Below are positions 8,515-14,596 of a stretch of 15,822 bases of DNA, piece after piece. Positions within the stretch are counted from its first letter, which is position 1. Every line of letters begins with the position of its first letter. Location: NCBI GenBank assembly GCA_028718465.1, contig JAQULX010000018.1, forward strand, positions 1 through 15,822. Reading direction: 5' to 3'. The position numbers were made by a program, and so were the translations under genes. A model generated the notes under the pieces. The model saw nothing but the letters and a program-made list of their open reading frames with translations, had not been told where the DNA came from and made no database searches. Source of the stretch: Dehalococcoidales bacterium (lineage in GTDB: Bacteria; Chloroflexota; Dehalococcoidia; Dehalococcoidales; UBA3254).

Positions 8515-9252
8515 ATGATACCCGCTGTAGTTTATTTCTTGGCTATTACCGGCGCTGAAACAGTAACCACCTTTGTTTCTCCAATCTGGGGAATGGTGAT
8601 TCATATTGTAATATTTCTAGCCTTATTAGTGCATTCTGCCTTAACTAGCCGAGAACTCTATCGCCGATTACTCCTGCCTATTGCTTTGGTCCCGCTGGTA
8701 CGAATAATCAGTTTATCAATGCCTCTCGCTGGACTCCCACAGATATGGTGGTATCCGATTATATATGCCCCCTTGTTGATAGCCGGCATCGCTGTCATGA
8801 AAATATTAAACCAAGAACCAAAACAGGTTGGCTTTACCATGAAGCGAGTTCCCTTGCAGCTTTTAATTATGCTGACTGGAGTTCCACTTGGTATAGCGGA
8901 ATATTCAATCTTAACGCCTCAAGCCATGGTAAATGAATTCACTTGGCAGGGAATATGGTTGCCGGCGCTAGTTCTGGTGATTTGTACAGGCTTTGTCGAG
9001 GAATTTATATTCAGAGGGGTTCTTCAGCACAGTATGGTTGAGGCGTTTAAGTGGCGGGGGATAGTGTATGTCAGTATGCTATTCGCTATCTTGCACATGG
9101 GTTATCTATCCTGGACGGATGGAATATTTGTTTTTCTGGTAGCTCTTTTCTTCGGGTGGATAGTAAATAAAACAGGCTCACTCTTAGGAGTGAGCCTCGC
9201 TCATGGCGTAACTAACGTAATGCTGTTTTTGGTAGTACCGTTCTTTGCCTAG
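8515..9252 (+). CDS. CPBP-family intramembrane glutamic/metallo protease
   Basis: A 245-aa membrane protein with seven or eight hydrophobic segments and the full motif set of CPBP (Abi/CAAX-protease-like, PF02517) proteases: Glu162-Glu163-x3-Arg167 in GFVEEFIFRGVLQ, His194 in FAILHMGY, and His230-x3-Asn234 in LAHGVTN. These residues form the intramembrane active site in Rce1-type enzymes. It begins 20 bp after the FrhB-like gene and has AAAGGA (8499-8504) upstream of its ATG, so it reads as the last gene of the glycan operon. Bacterial members process or modify membrane proteins or peptides, but a target cannot be read from this sequence; processing of an exported protein of the same locus is speculation. 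Its stop codon overlaps the stop of the convergent small gene by 4 bp, and its final coding stretch contains a strong hairpin (9175-9196). Confidence 0.9.
   Translation: MIPAVVYFLAITGAETVTTFVSPIWGMVIHIVIFLALLVHSALTSRELYRRLLLPIALVPLVRIISLSMPLAGLPQIWWYPIIYAPLLIAGIAVMKILNQEPKQVGFTMKRVPLQLLIMLTGVPLGIAEYSILTPQAMVNEFTWQGIWLPALVLVICTGFVEEFIFRGVLQHSMVEAFKWRGIVYVSMLFAILHMGYLSWTDGIFVFLVALFFGWIVNKTGSLLGVSLAHGVTNVMLFLVVPFFA
9162..9196 (-). terminator. Probable intrinsic terminator for the minus-strand small gene
   Basis: GGCTCACTC (9175-9183) and GAGTGAGCC (9188-9196) form a perfect 9-bp stem with a 4-nt loop. Read on the minus strand, the stem is followed by TGTTTTATTTACTA, a T-rich tail, and lies about 53 nt after the stop of the 82-aa gene. 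On the plus strand no T-run follows, so it should act mainly on minus-strand transcripts. It is embedded in the coding region of the CPBP gene. Confidence 0.6.
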
Positions 9253-9497
9253 CCCAATATCTCGACTAATTTAACGGAGAATATAACGATAAATACTATA
9301 GTAAAGGGAATGATGCCAACACTAAGGAACCGGTTAATATGCTGTGTCGATCCCGTAGGAGAAGCACTAAGCAGCACTCTTGCCGTAAGCAGGCCAAGCC
9401 AGTTAAGAACAGCTATCAAGGTTACCGCGGTAACCAATCCGAGTCCGACCATTGAGGTAACAGATACAACCGTGCTTGTTGTCACACCAGCTATCAT
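9249..9497 (-). CDS. Small two-helix membrane protein, unknown function
   Basis: An 82-aa hydrophobic protein on the opposite strand to all other genes here. It has two predicted membrane helices (about residues 10-36 and 58-79) joined by a polar loop (ARVLLSASPTGSTQHINRF). I do not recognise its family. The case that it is real rests on expression signals: AGAAAGGA (plus coordinates 9505-9512) is a good Shine-Dalgarno site 7 nt from the ATG, and a near-consensus promoter lies just upstream at 9521-9549, which gives a leader of only about 16 nt. A hairpin with a T-rich tail lies beyond its stop. The stop overlaps that of the CPBP protease by 4 bp, so the two genes converge. It carries no enzyme motif; a small accessory membrane protein is possible. 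The plus-strand frame across the same DNA (from 9310) has none of these signals. Confidence 0.75.
   Translation of the reverse strand: MIAGVTTSTVVSVTSMVGLGLVTAVTLIAVLNWLGLLTARVLLSASPTGSTQHINRFLSVGIIPFTIVFIVIFSVKLVEILG
9420..9435. repeat. Perfect 16-bp palindrome inside the small membrane protein gene
   Basis: GGTTACCGCGGTAACC is a perfect palindrome with no spacer. It lies within codons 21-26 (LVTAVT) of the minus-strand gene. It may be a protein-binding or restriction/methylation site, or simply a by-product of the repeated Val-Thr codons. Confidence 0.5.
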
Positions 9498-9520
9498 GAC
9501 TAATTCCTTTCTTACTGAGA

Positions 9521-9549
9521 AGTGTAAACGAAAATATGCATTTTGTCAA
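9521..9549 (-). promoter_or_regulatory. Near-consensus sigma-70 promoter for the 82-aa gene
   Basis: On the minus strand TTGACA (plus coordinates 9544-9549) matches the -35 consensus fully. It is separated by exactly 17 bp from TACACT (9521-9526), a 4/6 match to the -10 box. Transcription should start near 9514, directly before the Shine-Dalgarno site at 9505-9512. This is the clearest promoter in the window and supports a bacterial host. Confidence 0.75.
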
Positions 9550-9595
9550 GTGCGAGAGACAGACAATTTTTAATATTCACGAAAGGAGATACAGC

Positions 9596-9667
9596 TTGAC
9601 TATTGAAGGTATCAACCTTTACTTGAAGTCAGGCTTGATAGAGCTTTGCTATTATTCGGTCACCTAG
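9596..9667 (+). CDS. Possible 23-codon leader ORF overlapping the hydrolase start
   Basis: AAAGGAGA (9582-9589) is one of the best Shine-Dalgarno sites in the window and lies 6 nt before a TTG at 9596. That TTG opens a 23-residue frame ending at TAG 9665-9667. The frame overlaps the first 22 nt of the YdjM/DUF457-like gene in a different register (offset 50 nt, +2). The downstream gene has no good Shine-Dalgarno site of its own, so the short ORF may drive it by translational coupling. The alternatives are a frameshift that has separated a true upstream start from the gene, or a non-translated coincidence. The peptide (begins MTIEGINLYL) resembles nothing I know. Confidence 0.35.
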   Translation: MTIEGINLYLKSGLIELCYYSVT

Positions 9668-10260
9668 GGATAACCGCCGGGATATTCACTGCTCCTTCGC
9701 TTCGGTTAAAGAGCAGGGAAACATCACTTGGCTCCAAATCTTATCACGGTCTAATCGGGCGGGCAAAGAATAGTTGCTTACAGTTTCTAAGAACAATTAA
9801 CAGGAAACAACGTTTAATTGATTACCGCCTCGTTCTCGTCGGTTCGATGTTGCCGGATATTATCGACAAGCCAACGTGGATGTTTGCCTACGGTGATATA
9901 TTCTCGACCGGGCGAGGTTATGCACACAGTTTACTGTTTAATCTCATTGTACTTACTATCGCTCTTGTCTTGTTGAGATACAGAAAGTCTTGGCTGTTAA
10001 TAATATCTCTGTCCAGCTTTATTCATCTTCTTCTAGACCAGATATGGAATCAGCCAATCACATTATTATGGCCATTTTTAGGCCCTCTGCCTAAGGTAGC
10101 TACAACCGGCTGGTATTTTTGTCTTGTAGAAGGATTGATGTCTTCTCCCAGCGTATATATTCCCGAAATAATAGGGTTATTGGTGCTCTTGTTAATGGTA
10201 ACTAGGTTAATGGTGAGGAAACGTATCACATATTTTTTCAGGACGGGAGTAATCGAGTAG
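9646..10260 (+). CDS. YdjM/DUF457-like membrane-bound metal-dependent hydrolase family protein
   Basis: A 204-aa membrane protein whose motifs match the YdjM (DUF457/LexA-binding inner-membrane-associated hydrolase-like) family: FGHLGIT with His6, GSMLPDIIDKP with Asp71 and Asp74, GRGYAHSLLFN with His94, and SSFIHLLLDQIW with His127 and Asp131, followed by LLWPFLGP. The spaced His and Asp residues are the putative metal ligands. Hydrophobic segments at about 98-110, 115-131 and 173-190 anchor it. The start is a TTG at 9646 chosen because LLFGHLGIT is the typical N-terminus; there is no ATG between the upstream in-frame stop (9604-9606) and this point. Translation may depend on the overlapping leader ORF with its strong Shine-Dalgarno site. 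It is divergent from the 82-aa gene. Activity on phospholipid or another substrate is unproven for this family, so the call is structural rather than functional. Confidence 0.75.
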   Translation: MLLFGHLGITAGIFTAPSLRLKSRETSLGSKSYHGLIGRAKNSCLQFLRTINRKQRLIDYRLVLVGSMLPDIIDKPTWMFAYGDIFSTGRGYAHSLLFNLIVLTIALVLLRYRKSWLLIISLSSFIHLLLDQIWNQPITLLWPFLGPLPKVATTGWYFCLVEGLMSSPSVYIPEIIGLLVLLLMVTRLMVRKRITYFFRTGVIE

Positions 10261-10272
10261 GAGGTAAATATT

Positions 10273-10299
10273 ATGTTCTTGCTCATTTCATATCGATAG
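10273..10299 (+). CDS. Possible 8-codon micro-ORF before the propeller/CARDB gene
   Basis: AGGAGGT (10259-10265), overlapping the stop codon of the hydrolase-like gene, lies 7 nt before an ATG whose frame reads MFLLISYR and then stops. The Shine-Dalgarno match is near perfect but the product is only eight residues. It may be a leader peptide, the relic of a lost gene, or an accident of a purine-rich intergene. The 43 nt from here to the next start hold a second strong site (AAAGGAGGA, 10327-10335) that serves the large gene. Confidence 0.22.
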   Translation: MFLLISYR

Positions 10300-10342
10300 T
10301 AAAGGCTTAATTGTCTTAGTAACAATAAAGGAGGACAGAATC

Positions 10343-13300
10343 ATGAGTAAGATAAAGACAATGCTATGCTTGATTCTCGCTATGATCATGTGCCTGACAG
10401 CTACTATTCTGGCACCAATGGTGCAACATGTGAGAGCCGATACTGGCTGGACAAAGGACTTGGCGAATAATCCGGTTGTCAGTGAAGGGGTAGCATCGGG
10501 AGCCGCTTGCGTCATTTATGACAGTGACGAGGGTAAATACAAGATGTGGTATACACATGCCACCGCTGACTCGGGCAGGCTCAATAATCTTGTAGAGGAT
10601 ATCGGTGACCTGAACCTGGGGGATTTGGTTCAGGATATCCGGAACCTTGATTTTCAAGCTATCGCTGAAAACGATGCTGACAATCTGAAAACACTGATAG
10701 AACATCTGGCTGGCTTAACTGGCGATGATATTAAAGCTCTATTCATCGGATCGAGCTCCCATATAAGCTATGCCACCTCCACCGATGGGGCATCGTGGCA
10801 AGTCCAGTCTAATGTGCTTCAACCTAACGGCACGGAATGGGACAAATATTACATCGGGGCACCATCCGTTATCAAGAACTCCAGTAATGACTATGAAATG
10901 TGGTACACCGGTGGAAGTATGGACTTCTCGGCTGCGGAAACCCTGCTGGATGATCTGGCTGAGCTAAGCGCCGATGAAATCGAGATTCTCATATCGGATC
11001 TGGTCGACCTTGATATTCAGAAGTTCATCAGCGATGCCAGAGATCTTAAGGGGGATTCCTATTTAGGTGGTCTCCTTTTGCATTTAATAGACTTTATCGA
11101 AGGGGCAAATATCGCTATCGGCCATGCTACCTCGACCGACAGTATCAACTGGGTAAAAGACGGAAATCCCGTTCTCCAGGGATCATCGGGTGAGTGGGAC
11201 AAGTACGGTGTCGCTACGCCCACCGTGCTCAGGAACAGCGACGGCAGCTACCGCATGTGGTACACCGGTATCGAGACCGATTACGATTCTCTGTTGGATA
11301 TTCTAGATGCAGAGGATGTCGATGATGTAGAATCAGCCCTTCTGACAAGTATAAATATGGCCATCGGTTACGCTACCTCTACTGATGGTGTGGATTGGAA
11401 CAAACATGGCAGTGCCCCGGTGCTTCAGAAAGGCAGTGGGGATGCTTGGGATAAGTACTGCATCGCTACGCCTTCGGTCATCAAGAACTCTGACGGCAAC
11501 TACGAGATGTGGTACACCGGTGGGAAAACGGCTCCCGACCTGCTTCTGGATTTCCTGAGAGGGGTGAATGATCTTGAGACAACCATTATTAGCGGGACCA
11601 ATCTGGCTGTCGGTCATGCCATTTCCGGTAATGGCATAAACTGGTCGAAGGATACCGGCAATCCGATACTTTCCAAGGGTACAGGTGATGCCTGGGATAA
11701 ATACGGGATCCTCAGCCCGTCAGTTCTACAAATCGGTCGAACCTATCACATGTGGTACACCGGTGGCAAGTCGCATTTGGGCAGTGTCTTGCTGGATATC
11801 CTGGACGGTGTCGATCTTGAAGATGCCCTGGGTGATACTATGACTGCCATTGGGCATGCCCAATACACACCACCGGAGCCAGTTGTGCCCCCTTCAGGAG
11901 GAGATGGCGGTCCACCATCAGGTACCTACTACGTGTACAACTATGTTACCAGTGAGGGTGAATTCACCAGAGACGTTATAATTATATCCGAGGATAAACA
12001 GTGCCAGTTGAAAATCCCGGCCGGTACTATCGGGCTAAGTAAAACAGGCCAGCGTTTATTCAAGATAACTCTAACGCCTCTTGATGATCCACCACCGCCA
12101 CCCGAAAACGGTAATATCATCGGTCTGGCTTATGACTTTGGCCCCGATGGTACGACATTCGATCCACCGGTAATTATTACTCTTCACTACGACTCACTTC
12201 TCCTGCCGGAGGGTGTTGACGAAGCGAATCTGGTCATTGGCTACTGGGACGAAAGCTCACAGCAATGGGTAGAACTGGAGACCATAAGCATCGATACCGA
12301 AGCCAATACTATCACTGCTAGGGTATATGGCTTTACCGCCTTTGCTGTCCTGGCTTACACCCATGCCGCTTCCTTTACGGCCAGCGACCTTTCGATAACA
12401 CCGGCTGAAGTCGAAGTTGGCGAGGAAGTGGTCATTAGCTTGACTCTAACAAATACCGGCGACCTTCGGGGAACTCATCAGATTGACCTTGAGATAAACG
12501 GGGCTGTTGCAGCGACCAGGGAGGTAACTCTTTCCGGAGGTGACAGCGAGGAAGTCACTTTCGCCACTACCAGGGACACTCCGGGAACGTTTACCGTGAC
12601 TGTTGATGGGCTAACAGGATCTTTCGTGGTTAAACCGGTGACGGCGCCAGTTCCGGCCGCTTTTGTGGTAAGCGATTTGGCCATAACTCCCGCCAAGGTT
12701 GAAATCGGCCAAGAGGCGACTGTTAAGGTGAACGTAACAAATATCGGTGATGTTGAAGGGACATATACTGTAACGCTTAAAATTGATGATGCGGTGTTGT
12801 CTACTAGAGAGGTAACCTTGGCCGGTCATGCCAGTCAGGAGGTAAGCTTTACTCTCAGCAGGGATGCTGCCGGTACCTATGGCATATCTGTGGATGGCCT
12901 GTCTGGAACAATCGTGGTCGGAATGCCGGCTCAGTTCGTGGTCAGCGATTTACAAATAACGCCGACTGAAGCTGACATCGGAGAAGAGGTTAACATTACG
13001 GCTCTGGTTACCAACACCGGTAACTTTGCCGGTAAATACAGGGTAGCCCTTAAAATTAACGATGTAGTGGAAAAGACGTGGGAGGTAAGCCTGGAGGCCG
13101 GAGCCAGTGAGCAGGTATCGTTTACCACAACCAAAGACATTGACGGAACCTACGCAGTGACAATAGACGGTCTATCCGGAACATTTGTTGTCAAGCTCGA
13201 GCCTACGCCTACTAACTGGCTGCTGATAGGAGGCGTCATAGTTGTGGGGTTAATTATCATCCTGCTTGTCTGGCGGGCACTAAGAAAGCGGAGGGATTAA
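10343..13300 (+). CDS. Secreted, membrane-anchored five-repeat beta-propeller/ZU5-like/CARDB protein
   Basis: A 985-aa exported protein. Residues 1-32 are a signal peptide (lysine-containing start, hydrophobic core, VRA before DTGW). Residues 34-508 hold five repeats of a GH43/GH32-like propeller blade, each with (W)DKY, a P-S/T-V strand, MWYTG (Met at 68, 186, 305, 389 and 470) and then ATSTDG..W. Unlike ordinary blades, each has a Leu/Asp-rich, probably helical insert after MWYT, of about 69, 66, 28, 26 and 25 residues. Residues 511-528 are a Pro/Gly linker. Residues 529-675 resemble the ZU5-like region of large surface proteins. Three CARDB domains follow (about 678-763, 774-859 and 865-950). 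A C-terminal helix (959-978) ends in basic RALRKRRD, so the bulk lies outside the cell. AAAGGAGGA lies 7 nt before the ATG. It probably binds or cleaves an extracellular glycan or serves as a surface adhesin; no catalytic triad can be assigned with confidence. Confidence 0.85.
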   Translation: MSKIKTMLCLILAMIMCLTATILAPMVQHVRADTGWTKDLANNPVVSEGVASGAACVIYDSDEGKYKMWYTHATADSGRLNNLVEDIGDLNLGDLVQDIRNLDFQAIAENDADNLKTLIEHLAGLTGDDIKALFIGSSSHISYATSTDGASWQVQSNVLQPNGTEWDKYYIGAPSVIKNSSNDYEMWYTGGSMDFSAAETLLDDLAELSADEIEILISDLVDLDIQKFISDARDLKGDSYLGGLLLHLIDFIEGANIAIGHATSTDSINWVKDGNPVLQGSSGEWDKYGVATPTVLRNSDGSYRMWYTGIETDYDSLLDILDAEDVDDVESALLTSINMAIGYATSTDGVDWNKHGSAPVLQKGSGDAWDKYCIATPSVIKNSDGNYEMWYTGGKTAPDLLLDFLRGVNDLETTIISGTNLAVGHAISGNGINWSKDTGNPILSKGTGDAWDKYGILSPSVLQIGRTYHMWYTGGKSHLGSVLLDILDGVDLEDALGDTMTAIGHAQYTPPEPVVPPSGGDGGPPSGTYYVYNYVTSEGEFTRDVIIISEDKQCQLKIPAGTIGLSKTGQRLFKITLTPLDDPPPPPENGNIIGLAYDFGPDGTTFDPPVIITLHYDSLLLPEGVDEANLVIGYWDESSQQWVELETISIDTEANTITARVYGFTAFAVLAYTHAASFTASDLSITPAEVEVGEEVVISLTLTNTGDLRGTHQIDLEINGAVAATREVTLSGGDSEEVTFATTRDTPGTFTVTVDGLTGSFVVKPVTAPVPAAFVVSDLAITPAKVEIGQEATVKVNVTNIGDVEGTYTVTLKIDDAVLSTREVTLAGHASQEVSFTLSRDAAGTYGISVDGLSGTIVVGMPAQFVVSDLQITPTEADIGEEVNITALVTNTGNFAGKYRVALKINDVVEKTWEVSLEAGASEQVSFTTTKDIDGTYAVTIDGLSGTFVVKLEPTPTNWLLIGGVIVVGLIIILLVWRALRKRRD
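10442..11866 (+). repeat. Five tandem propeller-blade repeats with variable inserts
   Basis: The 15-bp core ATGTGGTACACCGGT occurs exactly four times, starting at 10898, 11255, 11507 and 11750, and in a diverged form at 10544. The spacings are 354, 357, 252 and 243 bp. All keep the reading frame, and the spacing differences come from the helical inserts between blades. Confidence 0.85.
12374..13192 (+). repeat. Three tandem CARDB domain repeats
   Basis: Three coding repeats of about 258 bp each (12374-12631, 12662-12919 and 12935-13192) encode CARDB domains. All begin F-x-x-S-D-L-x-I-T-P and end V-D/I-D-G-L-x-G-x-F/I-V-V. Linkers are 10 and 5 residues. The third repeat is the one most like the single CARDB domain of the gene at 14597 (shared ALVTN, VALK and LEAGAS). 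Confidence 0.85.
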
Positions 13301-13376
13301 TAAGGTTAAGCCAAATTGTGAAGATGTATTTGGGAACCAAACAGATGAACTGAAAACCCGTAGATGTTTATGGCGC

Positions 13377-13412
13377 TTGGGTATGCAATGGACATCGACT
13401 GTTCATGCCCAA
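13377..13412 (+). other. Candidate structured RNA element or operator upstream of fbp
   Basis: TTGGGTATG (13377-13385) pairs with CATGCCCAA (13404-13412) over 9 bp with one G-U. A nested, competing pairing of ATGGACA (13388-13394) with TGTTCAT (13400-13406) has a 5-nt loop. No T-run follows, so it is unlikely to be an ordinary terminator of the upstream gene. It is the most structured part of the 180-bp gap 13301-13480 and could be a leader hairpin or a dyad operator. The rest of the gap shows only an AT-rich -10-like TATAAAAT (13452-13459) without a clear -35. Confidence 0.4.
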
Positions 13413-13470
13413 TCATCGGCTTAAAACGGTAGAGAGTCGGGTATGAAAGAGTATAAAATACTAATCTTAC

Positions 13471-13483
13471 GGAGGTACCATTG
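13471..13483 (+). promoter_or_regulatory. Strong ribosome-binding site deciding the TTG start of fbp
   Basis: GGAGGT (13471-13476) lies 4 nt before the TTG at 13481. No ATG is available in frame, and the encoded MKVTLSVIKADIGG is the expected N-terminus of the enzyme, so TTG is the real start. Confidence 0.8.
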
Positions 13484-14578
13484 AAGGTAACACTAAGCGT
13501 AATCAAAGCGGACATCGGCGGCTACGTGGGGCATTCCGAATCACACCCTGCTATTATTGCGAAAGCCAGCGAGTGTCTGGAAAAAGCTAAGAAAGAGGGA
13601 CTGCTAATCGACTGTCAGGCGACCAAGTGTGGCGATGACTTGCAGCTCATCATGACCCATCAGCAGGGCACAGGCAGCTACGAAATTCACAAGCTAGCCT
13701 GGGACACCTTTGTCACCGGCACCGAACTGGCTAAAGAAATGAAGCTCTACGGGGCCGGGCAGGACCTGCTGACGGACGCTTTCTCCGGTAATGTTAAAGG
13801 CATGGGGCCCGGTCTGGCCGAGATGGAGTTTGAAGAGCGCCCTTCGGAACCAGTTCTTATCTTCATGGCCGACAAGACGTCTGCCGGAGCTTGGAATATG
13901 CCGCTTTACAAGATGTTCGCGGATCCCTTCAATACTATCGGGCTGGTTATCGCCGCCAACATGCATAACGGTTACACTTTTGAGGTACACGATGTTAAGG
14001 AACACAAAAAGATCAACTTCAATACTCCCGAAGAAATATACGATATGCTGGTGTTCATCGGGGCACCTTCGCGCTATGCAGTAAAATCAGTCTATCATAA
14101 AGATACAGGGGAAATAGCGGCGACTTCCTCGACAGAGAAACTGTCACTGATGGCGGGCAGGTACATCGGTAAAGACGACCCGGTATGCATCGTCCGCACA
14201 CAGGGCATCTTCCCGGCCGTAGGTGAAGTACTGGAGCCTTTCGCTTCACCAATATTGGTAGAGGGATGGATGCGCGGCTCTCACATGGGGCCTCTGATGC
14301 CGGTATCCGTGGCGGACAGCACCCCATCCCGTTTCGACGGACCGCCGCGATTAATAGGTCTCGGCTACCAGCTTTGCAATGGGAAACTGGTAGGCCCCCG
14401 TGATATGCTGGCCGACAAGTCGTTTGCCCTAGCCCGCCACCAAGCTAATGAGATGGCGGACATGATGCGGCGTCATGGTCCTTTCGAGCCACACCGCCTG
14501 CCTTTGGAAGAAATGGAATACACTACCATGCCGCAGGTAATGGAAAAGCTTCAAGGGAGATTTGAAGACCTTGAATGA
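13481..14578 (+). CDS. fbp: Fructose-1,6-bisphosphate aldolase/phosphatase (class V FBPase)
   Basis: A 365-aa bifunctional enzyme of gluconeogenesis: it condenses dihydroxyacetone phosphate with glyceraldehyde 3-phosphate to fructose 1,6-bisphosphate and then removes the 1-phosphate, making the pathway one-way. The family is known from archaea and deep-branching bacteria. Length and motifs match throughout: SVIKADIGG with Asp11, His18, GDDLQL with Asp52-Asp53, LYGAGQDLL with Gln94, MADKT with Asp131-Lys132, DPFNTIGLVI, AGRYIGKDDPV with Tyr228 and Lys231 (equivalent to the catalytic Tyr229 and Schiff-base Lys232 of the Sulfolobus enzyme), GWMRGSHMGPLMPV, RFDGPPR, and EMEYTT near the end. All metal and Schiff-base residues I can place are present. 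It should act as a cytosolic, Mg-dependent homo-oligomer. Translation starts at TTG with a strong Shine-Dalgarno site. It is followed after 18 bp by the CARDB gene and then uppS, so all three may share a transcript. Confidence 0.96.
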   Translation: MKVTLSVIKADIGGYVGHSESHPAIIAKASECLEKAKKEGLLIDCQATKCGDDLQLIMTHQQGTGSYEIHKLAWDTFVTGTELAKEMKLYGAGQDLLTDAFSGNVKGMGPGLAEMEFEERPSEPVLIFMADKTSAGAWNMPLYKMFADPFNTIGLVIAANMHNGYTFEVHDVKEHKKINFNTPEEIYDMLVFIGAPSRYAVKSVYHKDTGEIAATSSTEKLSLMAGRYIGKDDPVCIVRTQGIFPAVGEVLEPFASPILVEGWMRGSHMGPLMPVSVADSTPSRFDGPPRLIGLGYQLCNGKLVGPRDMLADKSFALARHQANEMADMMRRHGPFEPHRLPLEEMEYTTMPQVMEKLQGRFEDLE

Positions 14579-14596
14579 GTCAGAGCAGGAATTAAA

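Noticed and set aside
9310..9573. 87-codon plus-strand frame opposite the small minus-strand gene
   Set aside because: It has no ribosome-binding site, is polar and unpatterned, and runs antisense through the promoter of the better-supported 82-aa gene.
12478..13140. Several minus-strand frames across the CARDB region
   Set aside because: They are shadows produced by biased codon use in Thr/Val-rich repeats and have no start signals.
10442..13192. Repeat-rich stretch considered as a CRISPR array or mobile repeat region
   Set aside because: The repeats are in-frame coding repeats of propeller blades and CARDB domains, with long and variable spacing.
13301..13376. Search for an intrinsic terminator after the propeller/CARDB gene
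   Set aside because: No GC-rich stem followed by a T-run is present; the hairpin at 13377-13412 lacks a T tail.
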